Shown here piece after piece: positions 1-6,070 of a DNA stretch of 7,147 nucleotides. The position numbers and the translations under genes are program-made. The stretch is from Gammaproteobacteria bacterium (GTDB taxonomy: Bacteria > Pseudomonadota > Gammaproteobacteria > Steroidobacterales > Steroidobacteraceae), in assembly GCA_030039615.1 (NCBI GenBank), contig JASHVF010000162.1:1-7147 (forward strand). Direction: 5' to 3'. The notes beneath the pieces are model-generated. The model was not told the DNA's origin, searched no databases, and saw nothing but the letters and a program-made list of their open reading frames with translations. The first letter of the stretch is position 1, and the number at the start of each line of letters is the position of its first letter.

Positions 1-48
1 GCGGCCTAGCATCGCTACCGTGGTTAGAGGGTATAAAAGGAGAGAGTC

Positions 49-489
49 ATGAGCATCATTCGTTGGGAACCCTTCAGTGGGATGGATGACATGCTCAGTC
101 GTTTCCCTGCCTGGTTCGGCGCCTGGCCGCGCCTGCCCGGAGCGACCGAGAATGGCAGCGATTGGGCTCCGTCGGTCGACATCAGCGAGACCGAAGGCGA
201 GTATCTGATCCGCGCTTCGCTTCCCGGCGTCAGCAAAGAGGATGCAAAGGTAACGGTAGCCGATGGGATGTTGACGCTCAGTGGCGAGCGGACGCAGCAG
301 CAGGAGGAAAAGGACGAGAAGTTCTACAAGGTCGAGAGTTTCTACGGCAGCTTCTCCCGCAGCTTTGCGCTCCCGGACGCTGTCGATGAGAACGCGATCT
401 GCGCGGACTCGAAGGACGGTGTGCTGACCGTTCACGTTCCGAAGATCAAGGTCGAAGCGAAGAAACCGACCACGATCAAGGTCCAGTAG
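49..489 (+). CDS. Hsp20 / alpha-crystallin family small heat-shock protein
   Basis: This is an ATP-independent holdase chaperone of the cytoplasm: the family forms oligomers that bind unfolding proteins until Hsp70/ClpB can refold them. The 146-residue product has the usual bacterial Hsp20 layout. A short aromatic-rich N-terminal arm (about residues 1-36, several Trp/Phe) is followed by an alpha-crystallin domain from about residue 38 to 135. The domain contains the conserved LPGV turn and, near its end, the DGVLTV signature at 123-128 (the A-x-x-x-x-G-v-L motif). The C-terminal tail carries an I-x-V motif (IKV, 143-145), the equivalent of the I-x-I plug that docks onto neighbouring dimers. 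The ATG start is supported by AGGAG at 38-42, six bases upstream. An intrinsic terminator follows the stop codon. The promoter is probably left of the window, and no sigma-32-type site is visible in the 48 bases available. Confidence 0.95.
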   Translation: MSIIRWEPFSGMDDMLSRFPAWFGAWPRLPGATENGSDWAPSVDISETEGEYLIRASLPGVSKEDAKVTVADGMLTLSGERTQQQEEKDEKFYKVESFYGSFSRSFALPDAVDENAICADSKDGVLTVHVPKIKVEAKKPTTIKVQ

Positions 490-505
490 AGAGTCTGCCA
501 GTGCG

Positions 506-541
506 CCGCGGGCGACGTGAGGGTTGCCCGCGGTATTTTTT
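506..541 (+). terminator. Intrinsic terminator after hsp20
   Basis: A perfect 8-bp GC stem (506-513 pairing with 526-533, CCGCGGGC/GCCCGCGG) with a 12-base loop is followed directly by TATTTTTT at 534-541. It sits 16 bases past the hsp20 stop codon. This is a textbook Rho-independent terminator. Because the U-tract ends where the hemN ribosome-binding site begins (542), it separates hsp20 from hemN transcriptionally or acts as a partial attenuator between them. Confidence 0.9.
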
Positions 542-553
542 GAGGGCACCACC

Positions 554-1960
554 ATGAACCCGGTCATCAGCTTCGACGCGGCCTTGTTGCGTCGTCACGA
601 TCGGCCTTGCCCGCGTTATACCTCGTATCCCACCGCGCCGCAGTTCAACGCGGAATTCGGCGCATGCGAGCTGCGCGCCTATGCCGCGCGCAGCAATGCC
701 CTGCCGGGAATGCGCCCGCTGTCGCTCTACGTGCACGTGCCGTTCTGCGCCAGTCCCTGCTTCTACTGCGGCTGCAACCGGGTGATCACGCGTGACCGCT
801 CGCGCGGCGAGCGCTACACGGACGATCTGCTCGCCGAGGTCGCACTGCTGGCGCCGCTGTTCGATCCGGGTCGCGAGGTCGTGCAGCTGCACCTTGGAGG
901 CGGGACGCCGAACTTCCTCGGCCGGGAGGCTCTCGAGCGGCTGATCGGCGGGCTCGGCCGGGCCTTTCGCCTGAGCGATGCGGCGCACCGCGATTTCTCC
1001 ATCGAACTCGATCCGCGCTCGCTGCCGGAAGCACCCGCGCCATACGCGGCGGCCCTGGCGCGCCTCGGCTTCAATCGCGCCAGCCTCGGCGTCCAGGACT
1101 TCGACCCGCAGGTGCAGCGCGCCGTCAACCGCATTCAGAGCGTCGAGGAGACGCTCGGTCTGATCGACGCCTGCCGCGATCAGGGCTTCCGCTCGATCAA
1201 CATCGATCTGATCTACGGCCTGCCCGGCCAGACACCCGGTCGCTTCCAGCAGACGCTGCGCACCGTGATGGCGGCGCGCCCCGACCGGATCGCGGTCTAC
1301 GGCTACGCGCATCTGCCGACGCTCTTCAAGGCACAGCGCCGCATCGACCCGGGCGCGCTGCCCGATGCGGCAGCCAAACTGGATCTGCTGCGGCTTGCGA
1401 TCGAGGAGCTGTCCGCGGACGGCTACCGCTACATCGGCATGGATCACTTCGCGTTGCCTGACGACGAGCTGGTGCGCGCTCAGGAACAGGGTGGACTGCA
1501 GCGCAACTTCATGGGCTACACGACCCACGCCGACTGCGACCTCATCGGCTTCGGTGCGAGCGCCATCAGCCACATCGCCGACAGCTACAGCCAGAATCAT
1601 CGTGAGCTGCGGGCCTGGAAGGCAGCCGTGGACGAGGGCCGCCTGCCGCTATGGCGCGGCCTGGCGCTCAATTTCGACGATCGGCTCCGCGCCGCCGTCA
1701 TCGGGCAGCTCATGTGCCGCGGCGCGGTCGACGTCGCCTCGATCCAGCAGCAGCATGGCATCGACTTCGGCGCCTACTTCGGCGCCGAGCTCGCGCAGCT
1801 GCAGACGCTCGCGGATGAGGGCCTGGTGCGCCTCACGCATGGGGAGATCGTGGCGACGCCTGCAGGACGCCTTCTGCTGCGCAATATCGCCATGTGCTTC
1901 GATCGTTACCTGGCTGCGCGGCCGGCGGCGACTGCCGTGCCGCATTCGCGCGCGGTGTAG
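554..1960 (+). CDS. hemN: Oxygen-independent coproporphyrinogen III dehydrogenase (radical SAM)
   Basis: HemN decarboxylates two propionates of coproporphyrinogen III to give protoporphyrinogen IX without oxygen, using a 4Fe-4S cluster and S-adenosylmethionine, in the cytoplasm. The 468-residue product is close to the E. coli enzyme in length. It carries the HemN opening motif PRYTSYPT (20-27), Tyr59 before HVPFC, and the cluster motif C65-x3-C69-x2-C72-x-C74. The extra fourth Cys is typical of true HemN rather than of HemW-like proteins. The SAM-contacting GGGTP motif is at 115-119, and a HemN-type C-terminal region ends near TPAGRLLLRN. I chose the ATG at 554 because GAGGG (542-546) lies seven bases upstream. 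The frame also opens at a TTG at 524, but that codon lies in the loop of the preceding terminator. The gene supplies heme for the cytochromes encoded downstream when oxygen is scarce (inference). It converges on the acetyltransferase gene with a 24-base gap. Confidence 0.96.
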   Translation: MNPVISFDAALLRRHDRPCPRYTSYPTAPQFNAEFGACELRAYAARSNALPGMRPLSLYVHVPFCASPCFYCGCNRVITRDRSRGERYTDDLLAEVALLAPLFDPGREVVQLHLGGGTPNFLGREALERLIGGLGRAFRLSDAAHRDFSIELDPRSLPEAPAPYAAALARLGFNRASLGVQDFDPQVQRAVNRIQSVEETLGLIDACRDQGFRSINIDLIYGLPGQTPGRFQQTLRTVMAARPDRIAVYGYAHLPTLFKAQRRIDPGALPDAAAKLDLLRLAIEELSADGYRYIGMDHFALPDDELVRAQEQGGLQRNFMGYTTHADCDLIGFGASAISHIADSYSQNHRELRAWKAAVDEGRLPLWRGLALNFDDRLRAAVIGQLMCRGAVDVASIQQQHGIDFGAYFGAELAQLQTLADEGLVRLTHGEIVATPAGRLLLRNIAMCFDRYLAARPAATAVPHSRAV

Positions 1961-1984
1961 CGCAGCGCGCCCGTGCGCCGCGCC

Positions 1985-2551
1985 TCAGGCGGCCGCAGGG
2001 TCCGTGCGCAGCTCGAGCGCGATCTCCCCGACGTTCAGCTCGATGGTGCGCATGCGGAAGCCGAGCGAGTGCGCCAGCGCCAGCATGGCGGCATTCTCCA
2101 TGAGCACGTTGCCGCGCAGCTCGGCGATGCCCCGCGCGCGGCAGTAGCGGATCAGCTTGCGCATCAGCAGCGCGCCAAGACCCTGTCGCTTGAGATCGGA
2201 GCGCACCAGCACCGCAAATTCGGCCGCGCGCTCCCCGGGAAGCATGCAGGCGCGCGCCACCCCGAGGATCTCGCCCTGCTCTGCGCCGTCGGCCGCCACC
2301 GCGACGAAGGCCATCTCGCGATCGTAATCGATGTGCGTGAAGTGCTCGACCTCGGGCTCGGGCACTTCGTGCACGCCGGCAAAGAACCGCGTGTACAGAT
2401 CGCGCGGACTCACGCGCGCGAGAAACAGCCGGTGCCGCTCCGTGTCCTGTGCACGGATGGGGCGCAGCAGCAGCTGCCGCCCGCGATGCTCGATCTGCTC
2501 CTCGAGCTCCTCGGGGTACGCCCGGGGGTTGTTGAGATCATCGCCGCTCAT
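1985..2551 (-). CDS. Stand-alone GNAT N-acetyltransferase, related to the Pat/YfiQ C-terminal domain
   Basis: The 188-residue product is a single GNAT domain that should transfer an acetyl group from acetyl-CoA to an amine or lysine. Recognisable parts are the RPIRAQD beta-1 segment (30-36), the RFF motif at 55-57, and the IDYDREMAFVA block (74-84). The acetyl-CoA pyrophosphate loop is K121-R-Q-G-L-G126, with Lys where Gln/Arg is usual, and a late ENAAMLALAHSLGF helix (152-165) follows. The DYDREMA block and the leading YPEEL-x(n)-RPIR segment resemble the C-terminal acetyltransferase domain of protein acetyltransferases such as Pat/YfiQ, which silence acetyl-CoA synthetase. Here the acyl-CoA-synthetase-like N-terminal domains are absent. 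The substrate is unknown. The start at 2551 has only a weak upstream GGATG and is the least certain part. The gene is divergent from the cytochrome operon and convergent with hemN, with no good terminator visible between them. Confidence 0.85.
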   Translation of the reverse strand: MSGDDLNNPRAYPEELEEQIEHRGRQLLLRPIRAQDTERHRLFLARVSPRDLYTRFFAGVHEVPEPEVEHFTHIDYDREMAFVAVAADGAEQGEILGVARACMLPGERAAEFAVLVRSDLKRQGLGALLMRKLIRYCRARGIAELRGNVLMENAAMLALAHSLGFRMRTIELNVGEIALELRTDPAAA

Positions 2552-2623
2552 ATGACTGACATCGGCATCCTAACCGTACCAGCGTAGGGATTCATACGAA
2601 CGCCATAGGTACAAGCCTGACTA

Positions 2624-2637
2624 CCGGCTGCAGCCGG
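2624..2637. promoter_or_regulatory. Perfect 14-bp palindrome in divergent promoter region
   Basis: CCGGCTGCAGCCGG is a perfect palindrome located 72 bases from the acetyltransferase start and 58 bases from the cytochrome-porin start. A second, looser pair (GTACC at 2576-2580 and GGTAC at 2608-2612) lies on the acetyltransferase side. The position suits an operator for a dimeric regulator serving one or both divergent genes. I found no convincing -35/-10 pair or FNR-type site in 2552-2695, so the regulator is unknown and the site is a candidate only. Confidence 0.35.
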
Positions 2638-2695
2638 CGCCAAATAGCCTCGCGGCAGCCAATGCGGATAGACCGCAACCGTGAGGGAGTCGCGC

Positions 2696-4132
2696 ATGTC
2701 AGCCGCCAAGATCCGTCTCCTGGGCAAGCTCACCGCCGCGGCCACCTGCGCGGCGGCCTGGCTGGCAATCTCGCCGGCGGCGCTCGCGGTGCCAAGCTTC
2801 GCGCGCCAGACCGGCATGGCATGTGAAGCCTGCCATACGGTTTTCCCCGAGCTCACGCACTTCGGGCGGGTCTTCAAGGCCAACGGCTATACGCTCACCA
2901 ACGTCAAGCAGGTCCGCGACGTCACCGGCAAGAAGGAGGAACTGCTCGGGATCTCGCAGTTCCCGCCACTGTCGATCATGGCGCAGATCTCCTACACGGA
3001 GATGAAGACTCCGGTGCCGGACCTCGCCGCCGTCGGCGCTCCGGGCGTGGCACAGAACGGCACGGCGGGCTTCCCGCAGCAGTTCAGCTTCTTCTACGCG
3101 GGTAAGATCGCGCCGAATCTCGGCGCCATGTTCCAGCTCACCTACGCGAACGACTCCGGCACGATCGGCATCGACAACAGCGACATCCGCTTCGCGGACG
3201 AGCTCACGCTGCCCGACCGCGGCACCTTCACCTACGGGCTGTCGCTCAACAACAACCCGACCGTTCAGGACCTGTGGAATTCGACGCCCGCGTGGGGCTT
3301 CCCTTATGCGCTGAGCAACGCCAACGTCACGCCGCTCGCCGCCACTGCGATCAGCGGCCCGTATGCACAGGATGTCGCCGGACTCACGGCCTATGTGTAC
3401 TGGAACGAGTCGCTGTACGTCGAGGCCGGCGGTTACCGCTCCGCCAAGCAGGGAGTCACCAATGAGCTCACCGGCGCCGCCGGACCCCTCGATGGCACCG
3501 CCTCGAACGTGCTGCAGGGCCTCGCGCCCTACTGGCGCATCGCCTACGAGTACAACTGGGACCGGCACTCGCTCGAGGTAGGGGCTTACGGACTCGACCT
3601 CAAGGTCCTGCCCGGAGGCAGCCCGAGCGCGCCCTCGCCGCTCATCGGCCCTTACAACGAATTCGACGACGTAGCGGAGGACCTGCAGTACCAGTTCGTC
3701 GGTGACCAGCACCTGCTGAGCGTCCTGGCGACGCATATTCACGAGGCCCAGACCCTGAACGCGGCCTTTGCGAGCGGCGCCGCCGCGAACCCGCGCGACA
3801 CGCTGACGACCGACGAGGTGGCGCTCACCTACTACTATCGCCGCAAGATTGGCGGCACGGTGCAGTATTTCTCGACCACCGGCACCACCGACGCAGGGCT
3901 CTATCCCACCACCCCCGCCGGCGCGCCCGGGGTGATCACCAGCGCCAATGGCTCGCCCGATACGCGTGGCTGGGTCGCCGAGCTCAACTACCTGCCGTGG
4001 CTCAACGTCAAGGTATCGGCGCAGTACACCTGGTACAGCAAGTTCAACGGCGGTGGCACCGACTACGACGGCGTCGGACGCAACGCTTCCGGCAACAACA
4101 CCCTGTACCTGCTGCTCTGGTTTGCATACTGA
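2696..4132 (+). CDS. Secreted monoheme cytochrome-porin fusion, Cyc2-like
   Basis: The 478-residue product starts with a Sec signal peptide (cleavage likely after ALA31, before VPSF). Eleven residues into the mature part comes a single heme c site, C43-E-A-C-H47, embedded in FARQTGMACEACH-x(n)-FGRVFKANGYT. There is no other CxxCH and no other cysteine outside the signal peptide. The remaining roughly 400 residues alternate short aromatic/hydrophobic strands with polar loops. I count about 16 candidate beta-strands, for example YWRIAYEYNW, DEVALTYYYRR and NVKVSAQYTWY. The last is NTLYLLLWFAY, ending in the terminal aromatic expected of an outer-membrane barrel. This plan matches Cyc2, the outer-membrane iron-oxidising cytochrome-porin. 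The spacing after the heme differs from the CH-FQHFP form I recall for Cyc2, so it may be a sister family with another partner. The ATG at 2696 is favoured by GAGGGAG (2683-2689); a GTG at 2681 is in frame but would place this Shine-Dalgarno inside the gene. It is first in an operon with cytochrome c4. Confidence 0.8.
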   Translation: MSAAKIRLLGKLTAAATCAAAWLAISPAALAVPSFARQTGMACEACHTVFPELTHFGRVFKANGYTLTNVKQVRDVTGKKEELLGISQFPPLSIMAQISYTEMKTPVPDLAAVGAPGVAQNGTAGFPQQFSFFYAGKIAPNLGAMFQLTYANDSGTIGIDNSDIRFADELTLPDRGTFTYGLSLNNNPTVQDLWNSTPAWGFPYALSNANVTPLAATAISGPYAQDVAGLTAYVYWNESLYVEAGGYRSAKQGVTNELTGAAGPLDGTASNVLQGLAPYWRIAYEYNWDRHSLEVGAYGLDLKVLPGGSPSAPSPLIGPYNEFDDVAEDLQYQFVGDQHLLSVLATHIHEAQTLNAAFASGAAANPRDTLTTDEVALTYYYRRKIGGTVQYFSTTGTTDAGLYPTTPAGAPGVITSANGSPDTRGWVAELNYLPWLNVKVSAQYTWYSKFNGGGTDYDGVGRNASGNNTLYLLLWFAY

Positions 4133-4142
4133 GGTGACCATC

Positions 4143-4769
4143 ATGGCCAGACTTACGATGTGGCTGGGAGGTGCGGCGGTTCTCATTGCCTGCGGATCCG
4201 CGGCATGGGCAGATGAGCCGGACGCGACCACCCGGCTCTACGCGGAGCACCTCGCGCTCACGGTCTGCGGCATCTGTCATGGAACCGCCGGCAACAGCGT
4301 GCAGCCGAAATTTCCGCGGCTCGCGGGTCAGAACGCCAATTACCTGGCCGCGCAGCTGAAAGCCTTCCGCGCGCAGAGCCGCGGCGATCCGGATGCGATC
4401 GCCTACATGTGGGGCATGGCGAGCCAGCTCGACGATGCAACCATCGACGCGCTCGCGTCCTATTACGCCGCACAGCGGGCCGAGCCAAGCGCGACGGGAA
4501 CCTCGGCGCAGGCGAGCCGGGGACGCGAGATCTATCTGCACGGCGTCGCTCCCCAGGGCGTCCCGGCTTGCAGCAGCTGCCACGGGCCGGACGCACACGG
4601 GCTCGCCGAGTTTCCACGACTCGCCGGTCAACACGCGCAGTACGTGCTCAAGCAGCTCGCCTCCTTCCAGAGCAACATGCGCAACGTCGCCATCATGCAT
4701 GGCGTGGCGCAGAACCTGAACCTCGCCGACATGGACGCGGTGGCGGCGTTCCTCGAGACCCAGCCCTGA
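4143..4769 (+). CDS. Diheme cytochrome c4
   Basis: The 208-residue product is a periplasmic two-domain c-type cytochrome of the c4 family, which shuttles electrons between membrane complexes and terminal oxidases. Each half carries one heme site: C42-G-I-C-H46 and C143-S-S-C-H147. Each is followed by a matching FPRLAGQ segment (57-63 and 157-163) and a Met-containing segment aligned between halves, which makes M89 and M185 the likely axial ligands. The halves are clearly internal repeats of one fold. The N-terminus is a signal peptide, but its type is ambiguous. AWA23 before Asp24 is a good signal peptidase I site, yet LIAC (14-17) also fits a lipobox. The start lies 10 bases after the upstream stop, with GAGGTGA overlapping that stop, so translation is probably coupled. 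A cytochrome-porin followed by c4 recalls cyc2-cyc1 of iron oxidisers, where c4 accepts electrons from the outer-membrane cytochrome. Confidence 0.93.
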   Translation: MARLTMWLGGAAVLIACGSAAWADEPDATTRLYAEHLALTVCGICHGTAGNSVQPKFPRLAGQNANYLAAQLKAFRAQSRGDPDAIAYMWGMASQLDDATIDALASYYAAQRAEPSATGTSAQASRGREIYLHGVAPQGVPACSSCHGPDAHGLAEFPRLAGQHAQYVLKQLASFQSNMRNVAIMHGVAQNLNLADMDAVAAFLETQP

Positions 4770-4779
4770 AAGAGGCAGC

Positions 4780-4791
4780 ATGCGACCATGA
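4780..4791 (+). promoter_or_regulatory. Possible three-codon leader ORF overlapping the usp start
   Basis: ATG CGA CCA TGA begins four bases after AGAGG (4771-4775) and stops across the ATG of the downstream stress-protein gene (ATGA overlap at 4788-4791). The AGAGG is 12 bases from the usp ATG, which is long for direct initiation, so ribosomes could start on the minigene and reinitiate. This may be chance and is recorded as a candidate translational-coupling device. Confidence 0.25.
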
Positions 4792-5774
4792 CCGCGATTC
4801 GCCGCATTCTGGCTGCCGTCAAGGACCCCGGCGCCCGCCGTCAGCCGGGGGTGCGCAAAGCTGCGCGCCTGGCGGCGGCGACCGGCGCCGAGCTCGTGCT
4901 GTTCCACGCGGTCACCGAGCCCCTCTACGTGAGCAGCATCGACGCCGACCTCGCTGAGGATCTGCCCCCTGTCGAGGAGCGTACACGCGAGCTACTGTGC
5001 GAGCGCCTCGAGCATATCGCGCGGCGGCTGCGCGGTTCCCGACTGCGGGTCTCGGTGAGCGTCGCGTGGGACTACCCGGCCTATGAGGCGGTCGTGCGCG
5101 AGGCGTGTCGCATCGGCGCGGGCCTCATCGTCGCCGACCAGCATCCCGGGCGCCACCTCGCGGCGGGCTTGCTGCACCTCAACGACTGGGAGCTTCTGCG
5201 GCGCGCCCCGATGCCCGTGCTGCTCGTCAGGCAGCCGCGCCCCTACCGCCGCCCGGTCGTTCTCGCCGCGGTGGATCCGGACAACACCTATGGCAAGCCG
5301 GAGCGGCTCAATCAGCAGATCCTGCGGCTCGGCGCTGCACTGGCCGGCGCGTTGCACGGTAGTCTGCATGCCGGCTACGCCTATTCGCCCCTGCCGGTCA
5401 CGGCGTTCTCCGCCGGCGCCCTCTCAGATGAGGAGGTGCATGGGCTCACGACGCGCACCGCGCGCGTCGCACGCGCTGCCCTGCAGCGCACCGTGCGGGG
5501 CGTCGGCATCGCGCCCGCCCGTCAGCACGCCCTCGACCGCCATCCCATCGATGCGATCGTAGAGCTCGCAACGCAGCTTGGCAGCTCGATCGTGGTGATG
5601 GGGGCCATCTCGCGCTCCGGGTTCAGGCGGCTGCTGATCGGTAACACCGCGGAGCGGGTGCTGGACCGCCTGAGCTGCGACGTTCTCATCGTCAAGCCGC
5701 CCGGGCTCATCAAGCCGCCCCCACGGGCACGACGCGGCGCGCGCTATGCGCGCATCCAGCCGAGACTCTACTGA
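4788..5774 (+). CDS. Two-domain universal stress protein, UspE-like
   Basis: The 328-residue product holds two UspA-type alpha/beta domains (about 1-150 and 155-305), the tandem layout of UspE. Such cytoplasmic proteins support survival under stress, starvation and, in several proteobacteria, oxygen limitation; the biochemical activity is unclear. The first domain opens with RRILAAVKDP and contains the WDYPAYEAVV segment, and both are shared with the second usp gene in this window. The C-terminal nucleotide-loop region reads G272-A-I-S275-x9-G285-N286. This is the G-x2-G-x9-G-(S/T) motif with Ser in place of the second Gly and Asn at the end, so ATP binding cannot be assumed. The N-terminal domain lacks a recognisable version. 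A basic, proline-rich tail (from about 303) extends past the domain. The gene starts 18 bases after cytochrome c4 and is probably the last gene of that operon, linking it to a stress response. Confidence 0.93.
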   Translation: MTAIRRILAAVKDPGARRQPGVRKAARLAAATGAELVLFHAVTEPLYVSSIDADLAEDLPPVEERTRELLCERLEHIARRLRGSRLRVSVSVAWDYPAYEAVVREACRIGAGLIVADQHPGRHLAAGLLHLNDWELLRRAPMPVLLVRQPRPYRRPVVLAAVDPDNTYGKPERLNQQILRLGAALAGALHGSLHAGYAYSPLPVTAFSAGALSDEEVHGLTTRTARVARAALQRTVRGVGIAPARQHALDRHPIDAIVELATQLGSSIVVMGAISRSGFRRLLIGNTAERVLDRLSCDVLIVKPPGLIKPPPRARRGARYARIQPRLY

Positions 5775-5782
5775 AGCTCTTT

Positions 5783-5796
5783 CCCGGCGAGCCGGG
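5783..5796. other. Short GC hairpin after usp, no U-tract
   Basis: Nine bases after the stress-protein stop codon, CCCGG and CCGGG (5783-5787 and 5792-5796) can form a 5-bp stem with a four-base loop. There is no T-run on either side in either direction, so it is not a canonical intrinsic terminator. A second GC stem (5832-5836 with 5841-5845) lies within the end of the small minus-strand gene. Termination for these convergent genes may be Rho-dependent. Confidence 0.25.
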
Positions 5797-5828
5797 GGGC
5801 GGGTGCGCCTGGCGCGCCTGCGCCGCCG

Positions 5829-6038
5829 TCAGGGCCGGCGGGCCCGGGACCTGCGTGATACCGTGCCGCCAGAGCGCGACAGCCGGTCCGAGTCTCCGAG
5901 ATAGTGAAACCACTCGACGCAGCCATATCCCGATTCCGCCTGCGGCTTGGGTTGCGCGGATTCTGCGGCCGGCCGCGGCTCGACGAAAGGATTGAGCTGC
6001 GTGAGACGACTCGCGCGCTGGTAGGTATCTGTCAGCAT
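5829..6038 (-). CDS. Small uncharacterised protein (69 aa) with strong RBS
   Basis: I do not recognise this gene and assign no function. The 69-residue product starts MLTDTYQRASRLTQLNPF, has a Pro/Ala/Gln/Glu-rich middle (about 20-35), then a more ordered aromatic patch, CVEWFHYLGDSDRL (40-53), and an Arg/Ser-rich basic end. There is no signal peptide, membrane segment or metal motif. It is supported as a real gene by a near-perfect Shine-Dalgarno (AGGAGG five bases before the ATG), by codon choices like its neighbours, and by filling an otherwise unusually long gap between two usp genes in a dense region. The ATG at 6038 is preferred to one at 6062, which would place the Shine-Dalgarno inside the coding sequence. 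It runs divergently from the second usp gene and converges on the first. It could be a small regulator or partner of the stress proteins, but that is speculation from position only. Confidence 0.6.
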   Translation of the reverse strand: MLTDTYQRASRLTQLNPFVEPRPAAESAQPKPQAESGYGCVEWFHYLGDSDRLSRSGGTVSRRSRARRP

Positions 6039-6040
6039 GG

Positions 6041-6050
6041 CTCCCTCCTC
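6041..6050 (-). promoter_or_regulatory. Strong ribosome-binding site deciding the small-gene start
   Basis: Read on the minus strand this is GAGGAGGGAG, with the core AGGAGG at 6044-6049 and a five-base spacer to the ATG at 6038. It is the best Shine-Dalgarno match I found on reading the window, and it fixes the start of the small minus-strand gene. Confidence 0.7.
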
Positions 6051-6070
6051 GCAATGGGCCAAGTGTCCGT

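Noticed and set aside
32..37. TATAAA resembling a -10 box upstream of hsp20
   Set aside because: It is only 11 bases from the ATG and abuts the Shine-Dalgarno. Transcription from it would begin inside the ribosome-binding site, and no -35 element matches.
524..553. Upstream TTG start extending HemN by ten residues
   Set aside because: It falls in the terminator loop with no placed Shine-Dalgarno. The ATG at 554 has GAGGG at good spacing and gives a normal HemN N-terminus.
476..1600. 374-residue minus-strand open frame opposite hemN
   Set aside because: It lies antisense to a clear hemN, has low-complexity Arg/Ala/Glu-rich content and no known motif. This is a typical shadow frame in GC-rich DNA.
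1961..1984. Possible bidirectional terminator between hemN and the acetyltransferase
   Set aside because: Only scattered GCGC repeats with no stable stem followed by a T-run on either strand.
1973..2587. 204-residue plus-strand open frame opposite the acetyltransferase
   Set aside because: The minus strand shows clear GNAT motifs. The plus frame has no recognisable domain and begins in the convergent hemN gap.
2699..4231. 510-residue minus-strand open frame opposite the cytochrome-barrel gene
   Set aside because: It covers a well-supported secreted cytochrome and reads into c4. The composition is Val/Gly/Arg-rich without domains, as expected of an antisense shadow.
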